From CBDDFN01 sp965227065 (GTDB taxonomy: Bacteria > Pseudomonadota > Alphaproteobacteria > SPJN01), in NCBI GenBank assembly GCA_965227065.1, contig CBDDFN010000017.1, positions 1-64,000 on the forward strand: a stretch of 64,000 bases of DNA, given 5' to 3'. The notes below the pieces were generated by a model. It saw nothing but the letters and a program-made list of their open reading frames with translations. It had not been told where the DNA came from and ran no database searches. A program made the translations under genes and the position numbers. Shown piece after piece: positions 41,836-50,765 of the stretch (its first letter is position 1; every line of letters begins with the position of its first letter).

Positions 41836-43404
41836 TCACCCGCCCGCGTGGACGGTGAAGCGGGCGCGGGTCATGCCGCCATCGGCGTTGAAGCTGACGG
41901 TGGAGGCGATGCGGCTGCGCAGATCCTGCAATATCGTGCGCTCGCGCGCCTCAAGCCAATCAATGACCGAGGGGCAGGCGCGGACCTCGATGGGGCGTCC
42001 GGGATTGGCGCGCGCTTCGGTTTCGATCCGCCGGATGACTTCGTTGGCCACCGTGGCCGTGGTCAGCACCCGGCCCTCGCCATGGCAAGAGCCGCACAGT
42101 TCGGTCATCAGCCGCGCGAGAGGTTCGCGCACCCGCTTGCGGGTCATCTGGACGGTGCCGAACTCGCTCATTGCGCCGATCTGGGTAGGGGTGCGGTCGC
42201 CTTCAGCGCCTTTGTTGAGCTCACCCAGAACACGCTCAATATTGGCGTCTTCTTCCATATGGATGAAGTCAATGACGATCAGCCCGCCGACACCGCGCAG
42301 CTTGACCTGACGCATGATCTCGCGGGCGGCATCGACATTGGTGCGCACGCTGGTTTCCTCAAGTCCCGCACCGGCGGTGTAGGAGCCCGAATTGACATCA
42401 ATCGAGGTCAGCGCTTCGGTCGTCTCAATGGTGATCCAGCCGCCATGGGGCAGCGCCACGCGCGGGGCCAGGGCTGTTTCAAGCTCATGCTCAATCTCAT
42501 AAAGCGCAAAGATCGGCTCCGCCCCGTCATGACGGCGCAGCCGGTCAAGCACATGGGGGACATGCTCCCGCGCATAAGATTGCGCATCGACAAAAGCCTG
42601 GCCATCATCAATCAGCACACGGCTTGTCTGGGCGTCGACCTCATCGCGCAGGGTGCGCGCCACCGGGTCGAGATCAAAGAAGATCGAGCTTGGCACTTTG
42701 GCGCCGGGGAGCTTCTGTTGCAGCCCACGCCACTGTTCCTTGAGCGCGCGGGCATCTTCATAGATTTCCTCCGCCGTAACATCGAGCGCGGCGGTGCGGA
42801 CGATAAAGCCCCCGCCCTTACCATCGACGCCTGCGCCATTGGCATTGGCGGGCGCGGAACTGTCCTTGTGGTGAAGCCCGGCCTGATAGTCCTGCTCGAT
42901 CATATCCTCGATCAAGGCCGTCAGACGCGCCCGGTCGTCTTCATCTTCGATCCGCCGCGACAGGGCCACGCCGGGCTGGTTCGGCACATAGACCAGCAAG
43001 CGGCCGGGCAGCGTGACATTGGCTGACAGCCGCGCGCCTTTCTCACCAATCGGGTCTTTTACCGCTTGCACCAGAATGACCTCGCCCTCATGGACGCATT
43101 TGGCAATCGGCGGCAGGCCGTCTTCATTGTATCCGGCAAGCTCGGCCAGACATTGCGCCTCGCGCGCGCCCAGAAAGCCGCAGCGATCCAATCCAATCTC
43201 CACAAAGGCCGCCTGCATGCCGGGCAGCACACGCTGCACCCGGCCCAGATAAATATTGCCAAGCACCGAATGGCCCGCGCGTCCGGCGCGGTCTTCATCC
43301 CGGCGTTCAAGGATCAGGTCTTTAAGGCGGGCATCCTCAACCAGGGCGATGCGGGTTTCCCCAGCGGTCACATTGATCAGGATTTCCTTTTGTTTCGATG
43401 ACAT
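41836..43404 (-). CDS. rng: Ribonuclease G/E-family endoribonuclease
   Basis: A 522-residue enzyme. The N-terminal S1 domain contains GNIYLGRVQRVLPGMQAAFVEIG. The catalytic DNase I-like subdomain has Asp residues in TSIDVNSGSYT and LIVIDFIHME. The zinc-link is CGSCHG. The C-terminal scaffold of RNase E is absent, so this is RNase G-like. It processes rRNA and mRNA 5' ends. The insertion at about residues 180-200 (SSAPANANGAG) is a low-complexity linker. Confidence 0.95.
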   Translation of the reverse strand: MSSKQKEILINVTAGETRIALVEDARLKDLILERRDEDRAGRAGHSVLGNIYLGRVQRVLPGMQAAFVEIGLDRCGFLGAREAQCLAELAGYNEDGLPPIAKCVHEGEVILVQAVKDPIGEKGARLSANVTLPGRLLVYVPNQPGVALSRRIEDEDDRARLTALIEDMIEQDYQAGLHHKDSSAPANANGAGVDGKGGGFIVRTAALDVTAEEIYEDARALKEQWRGLQQKLPGAKVPSSIFFDLDPVARTLRDEVDAQTSRVLIDDGQAFVDAQSYAREHVPHVLDRLRRHDGAEPIFALYEIEHELETALAPRVALPHGGWITIETTEALTSIDVNSGSYTAGAGLEETSVRTNVDAAREIMRQVKLRGVGGLIVIDFIHMEEDANIERVLGELNKGAEGDRTPTQIGAMSEFGTVQMTRKRVREPLARLMTELCGSCHGEGRVLTTATVANEVIRRIETEARANPGRPIEVRACPSVIDWLEARERTILQDLRSRIASTVSFNADGGMTRARFTVHAGG

Positions 43405-43495
43405 GCACTGACAACTTTCAATAGCGGATAGGCCATTGGACGCGCTTGGTGACGTAAGGTCAAGTGCGGCATACAGCTTTGTCAGCAGGCGTCAG

Positions 43496-44062
43496 TCAGA
43501 CGGGATAGCCATTGCCCTTGAGCAGGCCAAGCGTTTCAGCCAGCGGCAGGCCGACCACGCCGGTGTAAGAACCATTGATCGATTTGACGAAGCTGGCGGC
43601 GCGCCCCTGAATGGCATAGCCCCCCGCCTTGCCGTCCCACTCGCCGCTTTCCAGATAAGCGGCAATCTCATCATCAGACAGATGGCGGAAGCTGACACGG
43701 GTGGCGGTGATGCGCATCCGTTCAGCCCCGTCCGGTGTAATCAGCGCAACGCCTGACAGCACCGCATGACGGCGGCCTGACAGAAGGCTCAAGAATGCCA
43801 GCGCATCGCCTTCATCCAAAGGCTTGTCGAGCACGCGGTGGCCGAGCGCCACCACCGTGTCAGAGCCGAGCACAAAGGCGTCGTCATAATGGGATTTGAC
43901 CGCGCGCGCCTTTTCAACCGCCAGACGCTGAACCAGCTCACGCGGGCTTTCATCTTCCCCCCGCATCTCATCTATATGGGCGGGATGGACATGATCAGGG
44001 GTGATGCCGGCCTGTTTCAGCAGTTCAAGGCGGCGCGGGCTCTGGCTCGCAAGGACGAGCAT
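43496..44062 (-). CDS. maf: Maf-like nucleotide pyrophosphatase
   Basis: A 188-residue protein: LASQSPRRLELLKQAGI, VLGSDTVVAL, KPLDEGDALAFLSLLSGRRH, GGYAIQGRAASFVKSINGSYTGVVGLPL. These are the complete Maf signature, including the catalytic Asp in GSDT. Maf proteins hydrolyse non-canonical or pyrimidine nucleoside triphosphates and are linked to cell-division control. It sits 6 bp after infA. Confidence 0.96.
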   Translation of the reverse strand: MLVLASQSPRRLELLKQAGITPDHVHPAHIDEMRGEDESPRELVQRLAVEKARAVKSHYDDAFVLGSDTVVALGHRVLDKPLDEGDALAFLSLLSGRRHAVLSGVALITPDGAERMRITATRVSFRHLSDDEIAAYLESGEWDGKAGGYAIQGRAASFVKSINGSYTGVVGLPLAETLGLLKGNGYPV

Positions 44063-44068
44063 GGCGGC

Positions 44069-44287
44069 TTACTTGTAGCGGTAGGTGATGCGGCCCTTGG
44101 TGAGATCGTAGGGGGTCAGCTCCACCAGGACCTTGTCGCCCGCCAGCACGCGGATGCGGTTCTTGCGCATCTTGCCGGCTGTGTGACACAGCACTTCGTG
44201 ATCATTGTCGAGCTTCACGCGGAAGGTTGCGTTGGGCAGCACTTCCGACACCACACCACCAATCTCAAGCAGTTCTTCTTTGGCCAT
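44069..44287 (-). CDS. infA: Translation initiation factor IF-1
   Basis: A 72-residue OB-fold protein: MAKEELLEIGGVVSEVLPNA, HTAGKMRKNRIRVLAGDKV, ELTPYDLTKGRITYRYK. It binds the ribosomal A site during initiation. The start at 44287 gives the canonical length. It heads the infA-maf-rng-yacG unit and is divergent from the membrane AraC regulator. Confidence 0.98.
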   Translation of the reverse strand: MAKEELLEIGGVVSEVLPNATFRVKLDNDHEVLCHTAGKMRKNRIRVLAGDKVLVELTPYDLTKGRITYRYK

Positions 44288-44431
44288 TGAGCACCATCTT
44301 TTCTGTTCATCGGGCCCGCCGCAAAGCAAATCCGGGGCGGAGTTGCGGGACCATGATGGTATTTGGCCCTGAAATCAAGGTCTGGAACACAAAGCAGGTG
44401 AATTGCGTCCAAATCACGCTATATAGGCTTC

Positions 44432-45511
44432 ATGGAATTCACCTGGGCCATCTTCGACATCGCCTTGCGCTCGGCAGCCGCCATTTTGATGCTGCTGGGC
44501 ATCTTTTTGTTGCTGCGCGATGCGTGGAAAACCCGGACCGGGCTGATCGCCACCGGATTTTTGCTCACCACTTTGGGCTATCTGGCAAGCTCCGCCCCCT
44601 GGGCGCATGATTTGCCCTACCTGCTGTGGTGCATTGCGGTGGTGCTGGCCATGAGCACCGGCGTGCTGTTCTGGATGCTCGGCCGGTCCTTGTTTGAAGA
44701 AGGCTACAAACCGGGCTGGATTGAGCCTGCCCTGGTGGTGTTCTTTGTGGCTGTCGGATTTGGCCGCTACTTTTTTGCAGACAATTGGCCCTCTGAGCTG
44801 CGGGAATTCACGCTTGTGATCGTTCAGCTCATCAAGATCGCCATGCTCGCCCATATTCTGGTATTGGCGTTGCGCGGGCGTGAGGATGATCTGGTGGAAC
44901 AGCGCCGCCTGTTCCGGCTGGGATTTGTTGCCGTCATTGCCGGGCTGACCGGCATTGTGCTGATTGTCGAGTTTATTCTGCCCGAAGGCGGCGAGGTGCC
45001 GCTGTGGCTCCATGCGCTCAATATGGGGGGCGTGTGCATTGTCGCGTTCATCACCGTTGCCTCGCTGACAAGGCTGCGCAGCGACGACCTTGTCGCGAGC
45101 CTGACGCCTGATGCCCCCAAACCGGTTGCCATCGCCCCGCCGGAAGAGCCGGTGGACCGCCGCGCGCTGGAACGTCTGGTCGCCTGTATGGAACAGGACG
45201 CCCTTTATCTGGAAGAAGAGCTCACCATCGGCAAGCTCGCCCGCAAAGTGGGCGTGCCGGAATACAAGCTGCGCAAGCTGATCAACAATGCTTTGGGCTT
45301 CCGCAACTTCACCGCCTTTTTGAACTCCTACCGGCTGGCCGATGCCCAAAGCCAGCTTGGTGACCCCGACCGGGCGCATTTGCCGGTTCTGTCGATTGCG
45401 CTATCGCTCGGCTATGGCTCGATCGGGCCATTTAATCGCGCCTTCAAGGACGAAACCGGCCAGACCCCGACCGAGTTCCGCCGCGCCGCGCTTTCCGCAA
45501 AATCTGGCTGA
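44432..45511 (+). CDS. AraC-family regulator with N-terminal seven-helix membrane domain
   Basis: A 359-residue protein. Roughly seven hydrophobic helices (residues about 5-215) are followed by a linker (DAPKPVAIAPPEEP) and a C-terminal AraC DNA-binding domain: LTIGKLARKVGVPEYKLRKL, then VLSIALSLGYGSIGPFNRAF and TPTEFRR. Membrane-bound AraC proteins of this type sense envelope or extracellular signals. It lies 122 bp upstream of the hydroxylase-DUF2147 gene on the same strand and is the likely regulator of that gene. Confidence 0.9.
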   Translation: MEFTWAIFDIALRSAAAILMLLGIFLLLRDAWKTRTGLIATGFLLTTLGYLASSAPWAHDLPYLLWCIAVVLAMSTGVLFWMLGRSLFEEGYKPGWIEPALVVFFVAVGFGRYFFADNWPSELREFTLVIVQLIKIAMLAHILVLALRGREDDLVEQRRLFRLGFVAVIAGLTGIVLIVEFILPEGGEVPLWLHALNMGGVCIVAFITVASLTRLRSDDLVASLTPDAPKPVAIAPPEEPVDRRALERLVACMEQDALYLEEELTIGKLARKVGVPEYKLRKLINNALGFRNFTAFLNSYRLADAQSQLGDPDRAHLPVLSIALSLGYGSIGPFNRAFKDETGQTPTEFRRAALSAKSG

Positions 45512-45633
45512 TTTTCTCCAAAAACCTTGCTGATTTCAAAATCGGCAAGGTCTGATCAGGCTTCGGCGCGACCCAGACCCCCGCCTCTTTCATGGTGCGT
45601 TCATCGAATGCGCCAAAAAGGGAGAGAGCGAAA

Positions 45634-46953
45634 ATGGACGCGGTTGAAAAAGGCTATTGGGAAATGCTTCCCACTGTCTGGAGCCATACGTTTCTGGGCG
45701 ATCTGGGCGCCTATTTCCTGGCTGCCAGCATCGGGGCATTGTTTGTCTTCGGGCTTAAACCCGCCTGGCTGATGGCCCGCCGCATTCAAAAGCGCATGCC
45801 CGGCCATGCTGATTTCAAGCGCGAAATCGGCCATTCGGTCCTGACCGCGGCCATGTATGGCGTGGTTGGCATGGTGGGCTTTTCGCTCGACCGCGCGGGC
45901 CTGTCGGTGGGCGGCATTTATACTGAGCTGGGCGGCAATGGCGGGGTGTTATGGCTCGCGGTGAGCTTTCCGCTTGTCATCCTGGCCCATGACACCTGGT
46001 TTTACTGGACCCACCGGGCCATGCATCACCGCAAGCTGTTCCGGCTGATGCATGCCACCCATCACCGCTCGCGCACGCCCAACCCCTGGACCGCCTATTC
46101 CTTTGCACCGCTTGAAGCGGTCAGCCACGCGTCCTTTGCCCTTGTCTATACCTTCTTTGTGCCGGTTCATCCCGCCGTCATGATCGTGTTCATCACCTTC
46201 CAGATTTCGCGCAATGTGATGGGCCACCTTGGCTTTGAATTTCACCCCCGCTGGTGGGTCGACAATCGCTGGACCGGCTGGCTCAACACGCCCACCCACC
46301 ATGATCTGCATCATTCAAGCGGCCCCTACAATTTCGGCCTCTATTTCACCTGGTGGGACCGAATGATGGGAACCGAGCACCCCTTCTATAAAGAAGAGTT
46401 CCGCCGCAATGCGAGCCAAAGCGCCGAGGGGGACACGCGCCGCTGGTTGCCCAGCGTAAAGCCGGTGATGGCCGTCGCGCTGGCCTTCATGCTCGGCTTC
46501 GGGCTTGTGCGCACCGCACTCGCTGAAGAGGCCCCGCAATCCCCAACCGGCTATTGGCAAAGCAGCGATCAGAACCTGCTGGTTGAAATCAAACCCTGCG
46601 GGGACGCAACCGGCACCTATTGCGGCTATATCGCCTGGCATGTGGCAGGCGTGAAGGATGACGGCACATTGCAGACCGACTTCAACAATGACGACCCCGC
46701 CTTGCGCGACCGCACTTTGCTGGGCCTCAAGCTTGGCTGGGGGTTTGAGCCACGCGGGCAAGGCCGCTACCGCAAGGGCCGGATTTACGATCCCGGTTCA
46801 GGCGACACGTTTGCCTCGAAGATCAATCACATCAGCGCCGATCGTCTCGACATAAAAGGCTGTGTGTGGATTTTCTGCCGGACCGAGGAGCTGCACGCCT
46901 TCAAGGGCGATCCTGCCGCCTTTGCCGATAGGCGCAGCGCGCCGGTCCGCTAA
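45634..46953 (+). CDS. Fatty acid hydroxylase/sterol desaturase fused to DUF2147
   Basis: A 439-residue two-part membrane protein. The N-terminal 270 residues hold several TM helices and the di-iron His clusters HDTWFYWTHR, HATHHRS and HHDLHHSSGPYN of the sterol desaturase/C4-sterol methyl oxidase superfamily. Then comes a signal-like hydrophobic segment (MAVALAFMLGFGLVRTALA). The final 150 residues are a complete DUF2147 domain (GYWQSSDQNLLVEIKPCG, RTLLGLKLGWGFEP, GRIYDPGSGDTF), which would be periplasmic. GGGAGAGAG precedes the ATG at 45634. Position next to squalene-hopene cyclase suggests a hopanoid or other lipid substrate; that is inference. Confidence 0.88.
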   Translation: MDAVEKGYWEMLPTVWSHTFLGDLGAYFLAASIGALFVFGLKPAWLMARRIQKRMPGHADFKREIGHSVLTAAMYGVVGMVGFSLDRAGLSVGGIYTELGGNGGVLWLAVSFPLVILAHDTWFYWTHRAMHHRKLFRLMHATHHRSRTPNPWTAYSFAPLEAVSHASFALVYTFFVPVHPAVMIVFITFQISRNVMGHLGFEFHPRWWVDNRWTGWLNTPTHHDLHHSSGPYNFGLYFTWWDRMMGTEHPFYKEEFRRNASQSAEGDTRRWLPSVKPVMAVALAFMLGFGLVRTALAEEAPQSPTGYWQSSDQNLLVEIKPCGDATGTYCGYIAWHVAGVKDDGTLQTDFNNDDPALRDRTLLGLKLGWGFEPRGQGRYRKGRIYDPGSGDTFASKINHISADRLDIKGCVWIFCRTEELHAFKGDPAAFADRRSAPVR

Positions 46954-48980
46954 AAGCCCTTCGCCCGCGCCCGGCCAAAGGCCATCATCGGGAAGTAATG
47001 CCGGTAGAGATTGTAATTGATCATAAAGGCACGCGAGAGCTCAGGCCCCTGTTTGAGGCGTTCCTCAAGCAGGGGATCGCCCAGCTTGATGACCGTGCCG
47101 ACGCCATAGCCGGGAAAGCCCGTGCCGGTAAATTCGGGCTCAGCCCAGCTGCCGTTGGTTTGCCGCTCAATCAAAAAACCCAGTCCGCGCGCAATTGCAG
47201 CCTCGTCGTCGGGCCTGTCTGAGGCCAGCAGACCCATCAGCGCCCAGGCGGTTTGCGATGCCGTTGAAGCCCCCACCCCTTTCATGGCCGGGTCCATATA
47301 AGAGGCGCAGCTCTCTCCCCAGCCGCCATCGTCATTCTGGTGATCTGCAAGCCACCGGGCAGCTCGGACGATATAATCCTGGCTCATATCCTCGCCCAGC
47401 GCTTCAAGCGCGGGCAGCACCGCGCCGGTGCCATAGACATAGTTGACGCCCCAGCGGCCAAACCAGGCGCCATCCTCTTCCTGTTCGTCGCGGATGAACC
47501 CAAGCGCGCGGGCCATGGCGGGATGATCAGACCGAAACCCAAGCTTGCCGAACGCTTCCATAATATGGGCGGTGACATCGACCGAAGGCGGGTCGAGCGC
47601 CTCGCCAAAATCGCAGAACGGTATTTTGGTCAGGATCTTCTTGTCATTGTCACGGTCAAACGCCCCCCAGCCGCCATTTTTCGACTGCATGCCGATCAGC
47701 CAGCCAAGCCCTTTGCTGATGGCGGCTTCAACCTGTGCGCCGAGCCTTGGGTGATCCATGAAAGGCTGCAGCGCCATCAACGCAACCGCAGTATCATCGG
47801 TGTCAGGGTAATAGGCGTTCTTATATTCAAAGGCCCAGCCGCCGGGTTCCAGATCAGGACATTTTTGCGACCAATCGCCCTTGCGCAAGACCTGCTGGGA
47901 CAGCACCCACTCAGCGGCTTGCTCGGCCTGGGCTGAAAAGCGGTCCGTCGCGGCGCAATCCTCCAGCGCCATCAGGCTCAACACCGTGTCCCAGACCGGA
48001 CTTGTGGAGGCCTGAATGTAGGTCGCCTCGCCGTCATCAATTCGCCATCGCGGATCATCCAGCGCGCCAAGCCCGCGCTCCACCACAGCATGATCAAGCC
48101 CATAGCCTTCGCTGACCAGCGCCAGCAGCGAATAAATCCAGGGCGGCTGGATCCCGCCCCACACCCCATCAGCATCCTGATGCTGAATGATCCATTCCAG
48201 CGCCCGCTTGACCGCAATTTCGCGCCCCGGCTGAAAGCCCGTACGCGCGCCAAACCCTTGCAACAGATGAAGGCCCTTATCCGCCGTCAGAAACAGCCGG
48301 TCCCACAGATCGCCGCCGGGCTTTTTGGGATAGGCGTAGGAAAAGCGGCGGCGGCCCTTGGGAAACAACTCATCGAGCCGGCGGCCTTCAGGCAAGCGGC
48401 GCACCGGACGCCGAGCGGCCAGCACGGCAATGGGCATCAAAGTGGCCCGCGCCCATTGCGCGAAATTGTAGATCGAAAAGACAAACCAGTTGGGGAAGAA
48501 GATCACTTCGGGCGGCAGGTTGGGGGTTTTCTCCCACGGCCATTCCCCGATCAGCGCCAGCCAGTAGCGGGTGAACACACGAATGTCTTTAAGCCCGCCT
48601 TTGGATAAGATCCAGTCCCGCGCCCGCACCATATGTTCAGCGTCAGCATCATCGCCCACGGCGCGCAGGGCGGCATAGGCCTCCACCGTGGTGTTAATGT
48701 CACCGGCGGGCGCGGCGTGGTAAATCTCCCAACTGCCATCACTGCGCTGGCTTTGCCGCAAGGCAGCCGCCAGACGCGGGCGGATCGGGTGATCCTCCAG
48801 TCCCATCACCCACAGGGCCAAAATCCATTGCGCTTCCATACAGGCATTGGACTGCAACGCCCCGACCCAGTAGCCGTCGGGCTTTTGCTGGGCGGCCAGC
48901 CAGTCGGCCGCCCCGTTCATCGCGCCCTCAATCTGCGCGTCAAGATTGGATTGCGCGCTGCGTGCCGTGGCCTGTGTCAT
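46950..48980 (-). CDS. shc: Squalene-hopene cyclase
   Basis: A 676-residue enzyme that cyclises squalene to hopene/hopanol at the inner membrane. The catalytic DxDD motif is DTDD at residues 393-396 (YYPDTDDTAVALM). Many QW-type repeats are present (QKPDGYW, QDADGVWGG, QSKNGGWGAFD, QEEDGAWFGRWG, QNDDGGWGE, QTNGSWAE). Hopanoids stiffen bacterial membranes. No squalene synthase (hpnCDE) genes are adjacent. Its 3' end overlaps the end of the convergent hydroxylase-DUF2147 gene by 4 bp. Confidence 0.97.
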   Translation of the reverse strand: MTQATARSAQSNLDAQIEGAMNGAADWLAAQQKPDGYWVGALQSNACMEAQWILALWVMGLEDHPIRPRLAAALRQSQRSDGSWEIYHAAPAGDINTTVEAYAALRAVGDDADAEHMVRARDWILSKGGLKDIRVFTRYWLALIGEWPWEKTPNLPPEVIFFPNWFVFSIYNFAQWARATLMPIAVLAARRPVRRLPEGRRLDELFPKGRRRFSYAYPKKPGGDLWDRLFLTADKGLHLLQGFGARTGFQPGREIAVKRALEWIIQHQDADGVWGGIQPPWIYSLLALVSEGYGLDHAVVERGLGALDDPRWRIDDGEATYIQASTSPVWDTVLSLMALEDCAATDRFSAQAEQAAEWVLSQQVLRKGDWSQKCPDLEPGGWAFEYKNAYYPDTDDTAVALMALQPFMDHPRLGAQVEAAISKGLGWLIGMQSKNGGWGAFDRDNDKKILTKIPFCDFGEALDPPSVDVTAHIMEAFGKLGFRSDHPAMARALGFIRDEQEEDGAWFGRWGVNYVYGTGAVLPALEALGEDMSQDYIVRAARWLADHQNDDGGWGESCASYMDPAMKGVGASTASQTAWALMGLLASDRPDDEAAIARGLGFLIERQTNGSWAEPEFTGTGFPGYGVGTVIKLGDPLLEERLKQGPELSRAFMINYNLYRHYFPMMAFGRARAKGF

Positions 48981-49105
48981 CTGGATTGTCCCTCACACCG
49001 AAATTCCAATGGCACAAAGCTACGGCACAATCGCCGCGCGCTCCATGCGACAATCGATTATGAAATTCTATTAAAATATTGATATTGCTTAATAAAACAG
49101 TCGCA

Positions 49106-49675
49106 CTAGGGCAGCAGGCGGCGCTTGCGATTGTCGTTGGCGGGCGGCTCGATATAGGGCTCTGCCCCGTCCGGCAGAAGCGGCACGGGATCAGGCCGGG
49201 CGTCAATCTGCTCGTCCCAGCGTTCGCGAATAATGCCGTCTTTGCGTTCGGCCCGGCGCACCAGGGTGGCGGCGGCCAGCCAGCTTGTCACCGGAAAGAC
49301 CAAAAAGGCGGTGAGCTGGATGATCAGCTCAAAACTGCCCGCTGATTTCCACCAGCCAAACCCTGCCATGACCGCACCGGGCAACAGCCCCAGCACCCCG
49401 CCAATCAGCGCAAAGCGGATTGGCCCGCGCCGTTTCTGGATCAGGGTTGAGACCACAAACGGCACCGCCACCATGGATATCAGCGCCTGATTGATCGCGG
49501 TGACAAACATCATGAGGAACAAAACCGCAGGCTCGACCATGTGAACCGGGCCGAAAATCACCAGTGCAAAGAACGGCACCAGCCACACGCCGGTAACACA
49601 CGCGCCAAAAACCAGCCCCCGCCACATGGCGGCGAAGCCAAGCTCTATGGGAAACCAGGGCGGGTTGAACTGCAT
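49106..49675 (-). CDS. Inner-membrane protein of unknown function, about four TM helices
   Basis: A 189-residue protein. Hydrophobic segments are at about 13-40, 45-80, 85-110 and 118-140 (GLVFGACVTGVWLVPFFALV; AVLFLMMFVTAINQALISMV; FALIGGVLGLLPGAVMAGFG; IIQLTAFLVFPVTSWLAAAT). A hydrophilic tail of 45 residues ends in NDNRKRRLLP. The family is not recognised. It lies 21 bp after the phosphatase gene and may be the tail of the murA-hisD transcript. Confidence 0.75.
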   Translation of the reverse strand: MQFNPPWFPIELGFAAMWRGLVFGACVTGVWLVPFFALVIFGPVHMVEPAVLFLMMFVTAINQALISMVAVPFVVSTLIQKRRGPIRFALIGGVLGLLPGAVMAGFGWWKSAGSFELIIQLTAFLVFPVTSWLAAATLVRRAERKDGIIRERWDEQIDARPDPVPLLPDGAEPYIEPPANDNRKRRLLP

Positions 49676-49696
49676 GGAGCGCCTCTCTTCAACGCA

Positions 49697-50218
49697 CTAT
49701 AGCTTACCGCCGCTCATCCCGAAACGGTCCGCGATGCGGCCCTTCAAAGCCTCGCGCAGCTCGCGGTACAGGCCCAATTGCTGCTCCCGGCTGCCGCCCT
49801 GCTGCACGGTGGGGTCAAGCGCGGGCCAGAATTCGACATCGGCCGCCATATCATGGGTCAACTGCACGGCCTTGTGCTGGGCTTCGGGGCTCAAAGTCAC
49901 GATCAGATCAAAGCTGGTATCTTCAAGCTCTTCAAAGCTTTTGGGCTTGTGATCCGACACGTCGATCCCCACCTCGCCCATCACCTCAACCACAAAGGGA
50001 TTGACCTCTACGGGCCGCACACCAACCGAATCGATAAAGATGCGGGTTCTAAAATGCGCCTTGGCGAGCGCTTCGGCCATCACCGAGCGGATCGAATTGG
50101 ACGTGCAGGCAAACAGAATGGCTTGGGGTTCGGGCAGCCCTTCGGGGCCTTGGGGGAGCTTCTGGCGCTTGACGGGTCCCAGCACGTCGGGCGCAAAGGA
50201 CATGCGGGAGCGCGGCAT
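49697..50218 (-). CDS. Low-molecular-weight protein tyrosine phosphatase/arsenate reductase-like protein
   Basis: A 173-residue protein. The P-loop ACTSNSIRSVMAEAL is a C-x5-R phosphatase motif, and a late Asp in WPALDP completes the LMWPTP/ArsC pattern. This gene is conserved directly downstream of UPF0262 in many alphaproteobacteria. The substrate is unknown; arsenate is possible but no other ars gene is adjacent. It starts 5 bp after UPF0262. Confidence 0.88.
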   Translation of the reverse strand: MPRSRMSFAPDVLGPVKRQKLPQGPEGLPEPQAILFACTSNSIRSVMAEALAKAHFRTRIFIDSVGVRPVEVNPFVVEVMGEVGIDVSDHKPKSFEELEDTSFDLIVTLSPEAQHKAVQLTHDMAADVEFWPALDPTVQQGGSREQQLGLYRELREALKGRIADRFGMSGGKL

Positions 50219-50223
50219 GGGGG

Positions 50224-50706
50224 CTAACCTCGCAAGTGAAGCACACAGATCAGCGTGAACAAGCGCCGCGCCGTCTGCATATCGACTTCGATTTTCCCCT
50301 TCAGCCGCTCCTGGAGCAGTTCGCTGCCCTCATTGTGAAGCCCCCGGCGCCCCATATCGATGGCTTCGATCTGGGCGGCCGTTGCGGTCTTGATCGCCTG
50401 ATAATAGCTCTCGCAGACCTCGAAATAATCTTTGACGATCTTGCGGAACGGCGACAAAGCCAGGATCACATGCCCCGCCTGCGTACCGTCTGCGCCCTTG
50501 ATGTCGAACACCAGCCGGCGCTCAACAATCGACAGGGTCAGATCATAAGGCCCGTCGGCATGCGCAAGCTTGTCGGACACCGGTTCAAACGCATTTTCTT
50601 CGAGCAGATCAAAGATCGCCACCTTGCGCTCATGATCAATGTCGGGGTTCAAGGGAACCCCGGTCGATTCATCCAGCGTGATATGGGCGATACGGTGGTC
50701 GGACAT
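50224..50706 (-). CDS. UPF0262 family protein
   Basis: A 160-residue protein matching the alphaproteobacterial UPF0262 family: RIAHITLDESTGVPLNPDID, HERKVAIFDLLEENAF, ALSPFRKIVKDYFEVCESYY, AIDMGRRGLHNEGSELLQER. Function unknown. It is conserved between hisD and the phosphatase gene, as here. Confidence 0.93.
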   Translation of the reverse strand: MSDHRIAHITLDESTGVPLNPDIDHERKVAIFDLLEENAFEPVSDKLAHADGPYDLTLSIVERRLVFDIKGADGTQAGHVILALSPFRKIVKDYFEVCESYYQAIKTATAAQIEAIDMGRRGLHNEGSELLQERLKGKIEVDMQTARRLFTLICVLHLRG

Positions 50707-50765
50707 GCGCCTGGCTCAGATCAAAGATGGGCTATCCTGCCCGCAAGTGGCGCGGTCGCGCAAGC

